A stretch of 64,000 bases of DNA from Stropharia rugosoannulata (taxonomy: Eukaryota > Basidiomycota > Agaricomycetes > Agaricales > Strophariaceae). Shown here piece after piece: positions 35,001 through 44,779 of this stretch (within the stretch, counting starts at the first letter, position 1; each line of letters opens with the position of its first letter). The notes under the pieces are model-generated. The model was not told where the DNA came from. It was given only the letters and a program-made list of their open reading frames with translations, and ran no database searches. Position numbers and translations under genes: made by a program. The stretch is from the NCBI GenBank assembly GCA_028532985.1, contig JANCIK010000008.1:248001-312000 (forward strand), given 5' to 3'.

Positions 35001-35972
35001 GCGCTTCGAGAATGGGCACGGTTTGTTAAGTGGGACCACACTTTCTATCGTCTCTTGTAGTACTGCCGTTAGGTTGGACGCTGCAGTCTGTATCTGTTCC
35101 GCTGTTGTTAGTATGCCTGGTTCCGGTATCTGTGCTATCCGCTGAGTCAGCTCCGCGCGGAAGGAGTCCCAGTCGGTTTGCCTGAAGTTTCTGGAGGGGG
35201 GTTCGTCGACTCTATCCTGCGGCATCGTTAGTACCATTGTCACCGGGTAGTGATCCGTGCATGGTGTTTGTGCATATCCGTCCGTGTCGCATCGTACGAA
35301 TAGAGGTAGCAGGTGGTCGCTGCACCATACATTGTCGGGTCGCGATAGCAGCTTCGTTCGGAAGTGGCGGAGGGTGGGGATGCTAGGCGGTAGAGCCATG
35401 ACCATGTCGTGTTCCTCTGCTATTTGGATTACCTTCTGAGCCCGCCTGTCAGCCGCAGGTGTGAACAACCTGTCATCCCCTGGTGCATCCCACATGGGGT
35501 GGTGGGCATTGAAGTCTCCTGCTATGATGATTCCGTCAGTGTGTTTTGGGCATAGCGCTGACTTATTCCTTGTTAGGTATCGTCTTAGGCGCCTGATTGT
35601 TTTTGTGTGCTCGCATGCATTGTAGATATTAAAGATCGTTACATAGCAGTCACCGCTTAGCAGTTGGACCGCAGTGAGATCCGTGGATTTAGGTATGTTA
35701 ACCGCTCGCCAGGAGCTAGAGGCTAGATTAGAGTTTACGAAGATAACAGAGCGCACCTGGGCGGCGCCTGATGTGTATCGCTCCGCTGGGTATATTATTG
35801 TAAATTTTCTTGGTGTCCTGATTAGGCCCATTGCCGTTACATGGGGCTCTTGCACGAGGATTATATCCCAATCCCTGTGTAGTGGCCTATTTATGAGGTC
35901 GAGATGGCCTCTGTCTGATTTATTTAGGTTTATCTGAAAAATTCTGAGGCGGTTCAGTGGGGCTTCATTCAT
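32001..35972 (-). CDS. LINE ORF2: endonuclease, reverse transcriptase, RNase H
   Basis: 1323 residues from the ATG at 35972. An AP-endonuclease-like domain spans about 1-250 (QEPH at 41-44, AGDFNAHHP at 151, SDH at 218-220, TDHYP at 239). Reverse transcriptase spans about 480-800 (FLDVEGAF at 611, GQGDPLS at 671, FVDD at 702-705 in place of the usual FADD). RNase H spans about 1000-1150 (YTDGSS at 1004, D1076, AHRKVKGNDMAD ending at D1139). A C-terminal CCHC-like motif begins near residue 1250 (CPKC...H...C). Expected product: nicks target DNA and primes reverse transcription of the element's own RNA. Start overlaps the ORF1 stop as ATGA (35969-35972). Confidence 0.95.
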   Translation of the reverse strand: MNEAPLNRLRIFQINLNKSDRGHLDLINRPLHRDWDIILVQEPHVTAMGLIRTPRKFTIIYPAERYTSGAAQVRSVIFVNSNLASSSWRAVNIPKSTDLTAVQLLSGDCYVTIFNIYNACEHTKTIRRLRRYLTRNKSALCPKHTDGIIIAGDFNAHHPMWDAPGDDRLFTPAADRRAQKVIQIAEEHDMVMALPPSIPTLRHFRTKLLSRPDNVWCSDHLLPLFVRCDTDGYAQTPCTDHYPVTMVLTMPQDRVDEPPSRNFRQTDWDSFRAELTQRIAQIPEPGILTTAEQIQTAASNLTAVLQETIESVVPLNKPCPFSKRWWNGELSALRKEVNVLSRIAYRHRTLRKHPSHKERRRKARQYGDAIVKAKTRHWEDFLDNASSSDIWTANKYISTQANDGGKTRIPSLTSLRHDNTTMTADSNELKAEALDAAFFPPAPALSTVPEGYNYPAPMADPDPITMMQLQEHITQLLPFKAHGPDGIPNKVLQETSEIIGDYLLPLYQAILDHGHYVDEWREFTTVVLRKPGKPNYGIPKAYRPIALINTQAKVLTSIVADIISRLVEQRGLLPDTHFGGRSGRMTTDAVHLLEGKVKAAWRKGQVASVLFLDVEGAFPNAVTDRLIHNLRKQRIPEQLVTFIIQLLQRRRTRLRFDDYMSELIWIINGIGQGDPLSMILYIIYNADLLEVAQNAGGSAIGFVDDVMAIAVAKSFKKTVKLLTSFMEKRGGGFEWGRDHNSKNELSKLAVMHFSRRRRPDPHNPGHTRPLHHPKLRLQGVTVANVPHYKYLGIYMDRELRWTTQMHKATAKATSWTLAFRLSSVTWGISARLMRRLYISVAIPKMTYGLDVWYTPPTLNTGTTRRRGSVKALNTMGSIQRIATLAITGALRTTPTLLLDAHAGLLPIEQMLRKICHRSLVRLCTLPRTNPISRWILHEATQPPTTHLTAIAQLLKIYPDVRPQTMETIPIRAAPVTRARPFAIHRPSADAIKEEANDSAACRVYTDGSSINGNVGAAAVLYVGNNRGMPDKELRYLLGPSCKYTVSDAEYVAGILGSHLLDGNEALGALPISMYTDSRDFLRMAATNRPSSGFHILQMMEDRVEGLRQVTNGGQWRQGHKFDLRYIPAHRKVKGNDMADTAAKKAARGDVSLPIHLPATLRPKLTTSAIAAKTAYHLQLKREAAAAWAANGKGICFTREIDDSYPFDGYRQLTEGLTRAEASLLLQIRSGHIPLNGYLERFRQSDTARCPKCWAERSTYKGETLQHLLFVCPSYANARAAMDFHLGRDARNLKQMLQSKRNVKIVLQYLASTRRLRVARERNN

Positions 35973-37816
35973 TCAGAAGTGTATGAGAGGCCAGGTGACG
36001 CCGGCTCTTCATTCTCTCCCGAGGAATCGGATCGCGGCGCCTCTGGTTTTACCTCTAGTGTGCCCCTCGTTTTGCTGAAGTTTAGCAGTGTAGTTTGTCT
36101 GCTGGCCTCCTTGGCGCGGCGGGTCTCCTCTGCCATTGCCGTCAGGTTGACCCGGATAGGTGTCGCTAAATCAGCTGGTATGTCCGCTTCGTTTGAGGCT
36201 GACGGGTGGTTGCTCATTGTCGGTGGCGGGGCCGTTATGCTTTGCCCGCTGAATGTGGAGTCCGAGTCACTGTCATCGCTGTCTGAGCCGAAATGTGGTG
36301 ATGCATTGTCAGGGTGCTGCTCATCATATTCGCGGCACTTTTCGACGAAAGTGGCACATTGCCTGTCGTAGCTGGAGTGGGCAGCTGCTTTCCCAGTTAT
36401 TCCTGCGCGGCCACAGGGAGTACATTTGGGCCGATTTTTGTTGAGACAGAACTCGATACGGTGACCGCTGTCGCTGCATAACCCGCACGTGGGTGCTTCC
36501 GCTGTGCAGCTTCCTGCCATGTGGCTCCAGCTTAGACAGACCAGACATTTCGGCGGCTCCCTTTTGCATTTACGCGTGGAGCAGTTGGCTGCGCCGAACC
36601 GCATCCCGTACTCTGCAACCAAGTTCGCCGCTTTGATGTCCTGGAACATTAGTATTAGTGGCGAGTTCTTCATACCTTCCCGTCGCCTGCTTTGTGCGAT
36701 GGCCCACTTTGTCCGGACCAGGCTGTTGGTCTTCAATCCATTGGCGATTTCGACCTCCCTTGCATGTTCTGCTGAGTTTGGGTTGAAAGTGTGAGATACG
36801 TTGAATGCAATGACTGCATAGGTGCGAGGCCGCCAGGTGCTTCCGCCGCCGATTTCCTTCGTGAAGGCTTCGGCATTTCCTAGGCCGTGTATCCATTTTG
36901 CCCCTGCGTCAGTCAAAAATTCACCCAGGAAGCCCTTATTTTTCAGTATTTTTACCGAGCGGATTCGATGAGCCGCCCCTGGTGTAGGTGCGCTTGCTGT
37001 CTCTAGTGCTTTGTTGAACATTGCATAGGCTTGCTGTTTTGTGAGTTCGCGTAAAGTCGAGTTAGCAGGGAAGTCTATCAAGAATTGCCTTGCCCTGATG
37101 CCCTCCTGCGCCTCAGCTCTGGTTCTCCTGTTCTCGCCGTTTGCGGCGTGGTCGCGTGCTTTTAAGTTGTTTGGTGGCTGTCCCTGGGTCTTGGTGCCCA
37201 CCGGGGTCACTGGGGACGGGGATCGCATGAGGGCGTCGCGGTACGGTGTCGACGGCCTTGGTTCCATTGGCATCGTCGCTGATGGTGCTGATTCGTTCGA
37301 TGCAGCTGTCGCCGCCATTGACTGTATGGCAGCCGTTGCGGCGTGGCCGAGTCGAGCCACTTGTTCCGTCACCGCCGCCTCTAGTACGGCCGCAACATGG
37401 GCTGCCACGTTTTTTGCTTCTTCTGTCATAACATCTATCTGAGTTGTCGCGGCTTCTCTTATAACTTCGTTCGCGTCGTGTTGGTCGAAGTCCTTGACGA
37501 GGTAGCCCGCCGCCCGGACCATTTTTCTAACCCCCGCTGGTATTCCTGCTACCTCTGCGATGTGGAACAGTGCCGTCGCTACGTCGCGTGCACTGGCCGT
37601 GTCAGCAGTATCGATTAGCATACTGTTGCGCACCAGGTATTCCTTGGCTTCCGCAGTATCTGTTATTTCATCAGTGGCGTTCTTTCTGTTCTTCGCTGGC
37701 TGACCCCGGTCGTCGCTGCCAGGGTCATCCCGTTCCGCCATAGTGCGTTTTGCCGCACTTCTGGTCGACTTTCGAATGCCTGTCTGCTTCTCGTTGCTGT
37801 TTGCGTCGTTTACCAT
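35969..37816 (-). CDS. LINE ORF1: Gag-like nucleic-acid-binding protein
   Basis: 615 residues from the ATG at 37816. The N-terminal 230 residues are charged, Ala-rich and helical. A central globular region follows (about 240-420). Three Cys/His motifs lie at about 424-490: CLVCLSWSHMAGSC and CGLCSDSGHRIEFC are both C-x2-C-x4-H-x4-C knuckles, and the third is CTPCG...H...C. The tail is acidic and Ser-rich. It should coat element RNA. The TGA stop shares three bases with the ORF2 start, which suggests that ORF2 is made by termination-reinitiation. Confidence 0.9.
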   Translation of the reverse strand: MVNDANSNEKQTGIRKSTRSAAKRTMAERDDPGSDDRGQPAKNRKNATDEITDTAEAKEYLVRNSMLIDTADTASARDVATALFHIAEVAGIPAGVRKMVRAAGYLVKDFDQHDANEVIREAATTQIDVMTEEAKNVAAHVAAVLEAAVTEQVARLGHAATAAIQSMAATAASNESAPSATMPMEPRPSTPYRDALMRSPSPVTPVGTKTQGQPPNNLKARDHAANGENRRTRAEAQEGIRARQFLIDFPANSTLRELTKQQAYAMFNKALETASAPTPGAAHRIRSVKILKNKGFLGEFLTDAGAKWIHGLGNAEAFTKEIGGGSTWRPRTYAVIAFNVSHTFNPNSAEHAREVEIANGLKTNSLVRTKWAIAQSRRREGMKNSPLILMFQDIKAANLVAEYGMRFGAANCSTRKCKREPPKCLVCLSWSHMAGSCTAEAPTCGLCSDSGHRIEFCLNKNRPKCTPCGRAGITGKAAAHSSYDRQCATFVEKCREYDEQHPDNASPHFGSDSDDSDSDSTFSGQSITAPPPTMSNHPSASNEADIPADLATPIRVNLTAMAEETRRAKEASRQTTLLNFSKTRGTLEVKPEAPRSDSSGENEEPASPGLSYTSE

Positions 37817-37945
37817 GTTGTATGTACTATGTTCTATAGTTATTCTGTGCTATCTTAAGTCTTTCCTCGACGAGGGCCCTTTTCTGCTCCCGGTAAACCG
37901 TGGGAAGAAAAGAGAATGTCGTGGTTAAAGATCAAGGAGCACCCC

Positions 37946-37960
37946 TACTCGGCATATTAC
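37946..37960. repeat. 15-bp target-site duplication of the LINE (right copy)
   Basis: Identical to 31489-31503. Confidence 0.95.
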
Positions 37961-38213
37961 ATCTGTGTAGTACTGCGTAATAACGGATGGCGCAACTACA
38001 AAGCTGATTTCTTTTCCACCATATGAAAGTAGAAATTCAATAACATATACTGCGTGATGGAACTCACCGAAGAAGAAATCACACAAGCTGGTTTTATGTC
38101 GCACTTAGTTCTCCTCTTTAACACTGCGTTGAGTCGTCCCTAGCATTTTTACTCCCAAATAATCATTCCTGAGTTATCTCGGATCAACATCGGAAGGGTA
38201 TCATAACCACCTG

Positions 38214-38438
38214 CACTGCTGGCGCCTACCCATGTTTCATGGCCAAAAATGTGCCGGCAAATCATAAGTCATGTTTTCAAATCAACATGTATGGCTCACA
38301 AAAAGGTAACAAAAGTCGTCGGGGTACCCTTAAATGGCAAGACCGATGCATTTTTGCCCGCCAAAAGGATGCCACCAAAAACATGACAAATCTGGAAGCA
38401 TGTTTTTGGTCACGAAACACAGCTCGGCGCCAGCAGTG
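38214..38438. mobile_element. CACTA-like MITE (225 bp, 3-bp target-site duplication CTG)
   Basis: Termini CACTGCTGGCGCC and its reverse complement (13 bp), flanked by CTG at 38211-38213 and 38439-38441. Same ends and nearly the same length as the element at 493-714, but the interiors have diverged a good deal. Confidence 0.75.
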
Positions 38439-38534
38439 CTGAGAAAGGAATGAGTATATATACGAAATATATCTCACCTCATTGATCATGGCATATTAAA
38501 ATACAGATACAGATGCAGGAGCTACGGAACTCTA

Positions 38535-39431
38535 CTTTGCATCCAATCCTACAAACCTGTTTTCATCAACCTCAGGGTACACCACAACTCGCATGTTCAA
38601 CGGATGTAGATAATCTTCGTGAATACATAGGCGTGACTCATGTCTCTCATCTATCGACACCATGCATCATAGCAGCGCGAAACTGCCAGACGAATCTGCG
38701 CCGGATCAAACTTCTCCAGGAACTTCTCTACTTCCATCCTGTCCAGCATCCTGCACTCGATCCGAGCCCTAAGTCTCTTCCACAGCGCCAATCTCTGTCT
38801 TAAGCTTGTGTTTCTTCCTCAGGCCGTTCCTTCTGTTGCAATGTATTGTTCATAGACTACAGTGTGTGTTGTTCTGCGTTAAGTAATGGATAGAGTAATG
38901 GATAGTGAATATTTCTACTAACTATGATAAGTGATAATAGCTATTTTGTGGAGTTTTGGGGATGCGCGGCAGGGCGTGTGCCGCTGCGCAGACGCATGAT
39001 GCAGAGCCGAGATGAATACCAGTGGCTCACGATATTAGGCACGGCTCTACTGGAAATAGCTGAGAGAGAACCTAGAGGAGAGGGAGGGTGGGAGAAAAAA
39101 TTTGATGTTAGAGATAGTCGAGAGGGTGACTGGCGAGGAGAGATTCTCGCCGTGTCTTCGATTTGCGAGTGTCCCGAGTGCTGGCCGTTCGGAAGAGAAA
39201 GAGCTTGCTCACGTGCGCTCGTCAAACACAAGAAAGTTCACCCGTCGCGCGCGTTGCCGCCGCTCTGGGTGTGTCCATGAAGCTGCGGTCAGTGTCAATG
39301 TTTATGATTGGGATACATCGAGCATCTACGTGCTCAATATTCGGACATAATGCGTCGCCTGTATCATCCCCATCCACCAATCTTATCAATAACTTGATGT
39401 ATGCTTCTCTATTTGCTGGGCCATCATACAT
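38535..39431 (-). pseudogene. F-box protein pseudogene fragment, interrupted by a 480-bp insert
   Basis: Two blocks (39431-39279 and 38798-38535) match the last exon region and 3' flank of the intact F-box gene at 60552-62174. Between them (38799-39278) lies foreign sequence, and there is a further deletion of about 23 bp next to the insert. The normal stop codon has been lost by substitution. The 5' two thirds of the gene are absent. Confidence 0.8.
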
Positions 39432-39439
39432 CGAAAAGG

Positions 39440-41660
39440 AAGACAGAAAGCAGATAAGTAACGACAGAGGAGCGTAGACCTGCAACTTTCTGTCTAGAGG
39501 CAAGTCGCCCAAAGTGCCTCTACGAGGGTCTTTCAGACACATTTGTCACTTATAGCGGCCAGGTCACGAGGCTATAAAGAACGTACGCATAAGTGAGGAG
39601 AGTGAATGGGAGTCCGGGGTGCCTGTATGTTGCACGACATGATGGGACCGCATACACGCTCCACAACGAAGGAACGTACGAGAAAGCAGGGGCTGCGCGA
39701 AAGAGGCGATGTAGCAACGACAGGAGAACCAAAAATGTGGGGACTGGCGAACAACAGTACATGGAAACAGACATTGCAAAGGGACCAACAAAAGACCAGT
39801 TTTGTACTCCCGGTACCAGCCGCAGCGCGGGGTCAGCTTGCCCAGTATGTGACACTGCATATATACACCCAGGGAGCATCGCAAGGCAGGTCCTTGGGTC
39901 CTTCGGTCGTGCTGAAGAGGCGGGGTGTGGAGACATCAGAAAGGGAGACACAGATCCGATAAGCACTGGCCAAGGGAAAGTACACCCAAGTACAGGGGGA
40001 GAGCGACCGCCAGTACCGCTCGGGAGGTCGACTCAGCACACCTACATACCTCAAAACCAGAATACGAGACGGTGAGACCGCATACACAGCTCGGACTATG
40101 AGAACGTACCAGAAAGCACGGTAAGCCGCCCGAGGAGAGGATGCAGCGACGCGGGAGAACAAAGCCAGGGGTCTGGCGTACCACTAAACACAGGACCAGA
40201 AAGAACAGTATTGCCCAGACTGCTTGCCAGATACTTCCAGTACGCCGAGACGGCACGGGTGTGGCCTCACCTGTATGTAAGAGTGCATAGATACACCAAG
40301 GTAGCGTCGCGGGCAAGGTTTTCTTGACATTATGTCGTGCCGGGGAGGCGGGGCGGCTCGACATCGGCAAGGGGTACCGAAAACAGATCAGCACCAACAA
40401 GGGACGGTATGTAAACGCAGGGGGAGAGAACAAGGGGCCAGCACGGTACATCAGAGCCTACAGGATATCAGACGCTATGCAACATGCGGGGATTGCATAC
40501 ACACCTGCGTGCTAGAAAGCAGCGAGTTGGACAAGAAGTGGTTGCAGGAGCGAGGGAGAGCCAAAGAGCGGGACTGGCGTACAACGGAACACAGGGGCAT
40601 ACAAAGCAGTTGACAGAGAACCGTGTTTATACTCCCTCACGGGATGGGCTTGCCCTGCACGAGATAGTGCATATATGTACCTGGGGAGTGCTGTGAAGGT
40701 GGTCGCTGTGGTCCTTGGGTCGCGCCAAGAAGGTGAAGCGAATTAGGCAAGCATCGATGAGGGGAGGCTCAATAGTCCGATGGGGAGAGGCGAGGAGGGG
40801 ACCTTGTCATGAGAAGGGAGAAAGGTCAGTACGTACAAGTGAGAGGAGAGAAGGGGACGCCGGCACCGGGGTGGGAAGGTTCCGGTCAGTGTTTGTTCGA
40901 GGACAAACGGCGGGGGCAGAGACAGAGCGACCTAGGCCCCGAAAATGGAAAGACGTCTAGCAGATAAGCACCGAAAGAATAGTATGCGCAAACGTGAGGG
41001 TGCTTAAATGACAGAAGCTGCGGGACACGCGGACCTCACGTACTATGAGAAGCAGGTGTATTGGCGAGGGAGGGCCAAAGATGGGCAGCTGGCGCACACC
41101 GGAGCGCAAGGGCAGACAAAGCAGTCAACGGAAGACCACTCTAATACTCCCAGTACGGACGCCGCGGGCAGCGTAGGATGGCCTTGTCCTTATACGCACT
41201 TTGGGAGCGTCGCAGGGGCGGCTCAATATCGTGGCAAGGTGGAGGGCCGAAGTAGGTAAGCGTTGACGAGGGGAAGTCTGGTCGTCTGAAGGGTTGTCCA
41301 GTACGCGCGAGTGAGGGGAGACAAGGGAATGCAGGCGCTAGCGGGAGACGAAGATCAACGGACGGAGAGACCGAGGCTCCGAAGATGGAAAGAAAGCACT
41401 CACGTATGCGCAAGTTAAGACAGAGAACGGGAGGCCGGGTTGTCTATAAAATATTCCGCGGCACGACTTACGGGGACATTGAACCAAAGACGAGGGAATG
41501 CGTACACCGGATCACGAGGACATACAAACGAGTTGACGGAAGACAACACTGAGAGCAGGGAGTCTGCCCGCCTGAAAGTCGAAGGAGGTGGGGGGAGAAG
41601 GGAGTACGTGCGCACCAACGAATTAGGAAGCTAGGGAAGAGCAGATTAGAGAAGAAACAA
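39440..41660 (+). repeat. GC-rich degenerate minisatellite, block 1
   Basis: Units share ordered words such as CGTACCAGAAAGCA, GGGACTGGCGTACAAC, TTTATACTCCC, GGTAGCGTCGCGGGCAAGG, and CAGATAAGCACCGACGAGGG. The AGCGTCGCGGGC-type word recurs near 39876, 40300, 40680 and 41205 (spacing about 380-525 bp). The first 1.3 kb are closely matched, unit by unit, by 52690-54000. The long frames across this block, many on both strands, reflect GC richness and not genes. Confidence 0.75.
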
Positions 41661-42492
41661 GTCAAGGCAGGCGAAACACAGTAGGAACCAGTGACCCCAT
41701 CGGGCGAGTCCGGAGTCAGCCAGATGGTTGGGACGCGTCGGAACAGGGGGAGGGTAGCCAAGAGCGAAGCTCGTGCAATACATTGCATGGCTCTGATACG
41801 CCTCCCGGTAATCGACATTACTCCACGCAATACTGCGGAGGCTCACGAAGCCCCCGCACCGCGCTCTGCGAACTGACCCGCAGTGGACTAGCGGGGAGGC
41901 AGGTCAAATCATGTTGGGCGTAGCAGTGCGACGTAGCACAGGGCGAGGTCAGATGTAAGTGTGATAGAAGCCTCCAAGGAATAATGCATAATAGGCCGCA
42001 CTTTGACTAAAATTCGCTATCAGCAATTGCGGGCTGAACTACGAACTCACCCAGATGGAATACATCCCGCGCGCCTATCCCACAGCCCTTCCCAGCCCCA
42101 GTTTACCATACATTCAACTTTCGGTACGCTTCATGCGAGGGAGATTTAAACTGATGAACCGACGCAGAAAGTGGACAGAAACGGAGCTATGTATAAATCT
42201 CGGCGTGACAAAGTTGAATGAACGAACGTTGGTAACAATTTGGTAACAATGGACATTACTCCCACGGGATCAACGATTAACATCACTTACGTTCAAGCTC
42301 CGATCACCATGCCGCTCCGGCAGGTCTCGCGACAGGGCCTTCATAGTATGCCATTCTAAGAAGATAATTCTTGTACAGTATCTACATCTACTCATGCCCT
42401 GACAAAGTCCTCCACAGTCACATCAGAGGAAGGTAAAATGCATGATGATTTTATTGCTCTATAGTAATTCCATTCGCCGTCACTAATATCGA
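41661..42492. other. 3' flank of the terpene synthase, part of the segmental duplication
   Basis: 42120-42330 matches 54385-54545 in the same orientation and order (shared ACATTACTCCCACGGGA and GGTACGCTTCATG). No gene supported. Confidence 0.5.
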
Positions 42493-43661
42493 TCAGTCGC
42501 TCATCAGCTCATCCATGCGGTATCTGTCATCAAACGAAGTATGAAATCCCACATAACCAAGTACGAAACTCTTCCATGCATCATATGCCTTGCAATCGGC
42601 AGCAAGAATATTAGACACCCTTGCTTCCACCTCCACAACGTTGTTCGCCATCCGTCCACAGGCCTCCAAGTTGGACACCCCTTCCGCCCTTGCCAGACAA
42701 GAGACATAGTTCACATTCTCCCCGCGTATCTCCTCTTTATAGAATGAGAGGACATCACTTTGCCGGCGAAGTGGTCAGCACGTGGATCGTGGACATAGAA
42801 GCATTTAAAACCTCACTTTAGCCATCCGATAAAGTCCATGGCGTCAGGGAGACACTAGAGAGCGCAGTATTGGTATATATAAATGCTACTTGGAGCTTGA
42901 TTAAGTGCGTACCTGGATGTAGCGCTCTAAAGAAATATCGCGCGGGAAGGCCGTCAAAACATACGTTGCAGAAGAAGCAGACATTTGTCGAGTGAACGCA
43001 GGGTATGAAGTAGCGTGTAGTGATGCCTACAGTTTTTAAATACAAAGCACAAGTTCATCCAAAGGTGATTACTGTACCTCCATCTGCTTCAAAGTCTGAA
43101 ACTCCATTGAAGACGCATTGATGAGGTTGAGGGCGGCCGTCAGGATGATGTTCGCACCAATGGGTTCGTACTGGTCTGGAATTTCTCGAAGAAATTCTGC
43201 AAGGCTATCGAGGACCGGTTCCATCTGCTTCTCCCCGCGGATAAAACGTTCAATGAACACCCGAATGGCAGTATTGTCGTTCTCATAAGTGTCATCAACA
43301 AATACCAGGAATGCAGTATATAAAGCCATGAACACCTGCGTTCCGTCACGGTCCATATGCGCGTACGCCGTCATAGACATGATAACGCCTGACGGAATAT
43401 GCGGCCTAAGTGAAAGAACTGCTGGGTCTGTACCCATGGGGTACCCTTTCGATATTGCGCGTTCGCAGCATAGGTCATGCAGTTCCTGGTTGTATGGGGT
43501 GACAATGTATGGAACATTCATTTCGTTAAGCATTGTATTCACAACCTTGCGAATTGCGATCTTCTGATCCACAGGGAACTAAATTCGATTATTAACCTGC
43601 TGTTTAAGCCAATATAAAAAAATTCTGTACATACATCGGTTTGTTCTTGAGTGGAGGTCAT
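42493..43661 (-). CDS. Sesquiterpene synthase of the trichodiene-synthase (TRI5-like) family
   Basis: Five exons, 43661-43635, 43578-43078, 43026-42913, 42854-42817 and 42757-42493, total 945 nt and 314 residues. The Asp-rich metal-binding motif is DDTYE (104-108) and the NSE motif is NDVLSFYKE (227-235); both sit at the spacing normal for class I terpene cyclases. The length is near the usual for basidiomycete TRI5-like enzymes. The protein should ionise farnesyl diphosphate with magnesium and cyclise it in the cytosol. The product cannot be told from sequence, and TRI5-like enzymes of Agaricomycetes make varied sesquiterpenes. No cytochrome P450 or other pathway gene lies nearby. It is flanked on both sides by oppositely oriented minisatellite blocks. 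The exon 4 to 5 junction completes the Asn of the NSE motif, which supports the model. Confidence 0.85.
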
Positions 43662-44779
43662 GGGAATCAGGTTCAGTTAGCTTAGGTAGTGCAACTAGAG
43701 ATGTAGAGGGAGTGAGATTAGTAAATGCTCGTTGAGTCTGGAGTTTACAGTCGCACCATCTTTTATACCCTATCGGCCTGCCTTCCATGCCTGCATTATT
43801 CGCTTTAGTTGTGTATGTGGGTGAGCCTGACAATGATGCACGGAGCAGATGACTTTAGGCTCACCATCAGGCGAAGGAAACTATTTTTATCACGCCATAA
43901 TTACGATGACTCCTTGCAGCCGAGAAGGCCGTGATAACGAAACACATTTGCACTTGAGCTGGAAATGAGAGGTGTGTGCTGCTATGAAGCCAGTCATATT
44001 TGAATAGAAACTCCCATGTCACCAATCACCGTAAGTCAAGAAGCGACCTACACATGATTCTACAAGTGTGTCTCCAAGCTCACATCGTCTTCGATTTTAT
44101 CCTCATAGCAAGATCCTGAGCATGACAAGTGATATGGAAACAGCGTGGATCGTGGGCCGAGTGATACCGGGCTCTGACAAAGTAGTCTGCGGAATGATGT
44201 CAAGTAGAAGGAATGATAAGGCAAGCCTTGCTTACAGCCTTGAAAAGGGTACATTGAAACTATTTTACACGCCTTCCAAAGAGTGGTACTGTCCATGAAA
44301 CGTTTTGTAGATTCTAAAACTATCTTGTGATAGGATTGAGTGTGAACCAGTCATGTACAACTTACGGAGTCCGGGTAACGTGGAAGATACTGTACAGAAA
44401 TATTCGCGGTAGGCCAACCGCAGGTGACGAAGTAGTTGTCATTAATCATTACCGCTCCTGATAGGTCAATACGACATTTGTCCACGGGAAAGAACAACCC
44501 GGTTGCAGATCATATACAAAGAGCAAAGCGAATACCGTACCAATTGAAGGTATCATTGTCACACGATCCCTAAAGTCTAATAGCATTCCTGAGAATGCGT
44601 GAACCTAACTTCGTATCACGAGAACATCGGGCCCGTTGGACCCCTTGTGGCCTAGGCATAAATTCGGCAGCACAGCATTACATGCCGACAAAGGACTGGC
44701 CACGTGTGCCGAGGTCACAGAGAATAGAGATCAGCCTGAAGATTCCGATGTTTGGACAACTAAATTAGAGGGCAAATAG
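43662..44779. other. Intergenic upstream of the terpene synthase
   Basis: Holds its promoter. Several short frames around 44060-44300 exist on both strands but have no splice or composition support. No repeat identified until the minisatellite starts near 44780. Confidence 0.4.

Larger units (their letters stand above)
31504..37945 (-). mobile_element. Full-length Tad-like LINE retrotransposon
   Basis: On the minus strand the element has a 129-bp 5' leader, ORF1, ORF2, about 470 bp of 3' untranslated sequence and a poly(A) tail (about 25 T on the plus strand from 31504). Perfect 15-bp duplications flank it (31489-31503 and 37946-37960). Both ORFs are open. The identical flanks and intact ORFs argue for a recent insertion and possible activity. 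Domain order (endonuclease, reverse transcriptase, RNase H, zinc motif) fits the Tad1 clade common in fungi; clade placement is from recall, not a tree. Confidence 0.95.

Noticed and set aside
33110..35439. Plus-strand frames inside the LINE
   Set aside because: Antisense shadows of ORF2.
39540..41640. Many frames of 60-170 codons on both strands
   Set aside because: They overlap each other in several frames, recur with the minisatellite units and lack splice or domain support; GC-rich repeat by-products.
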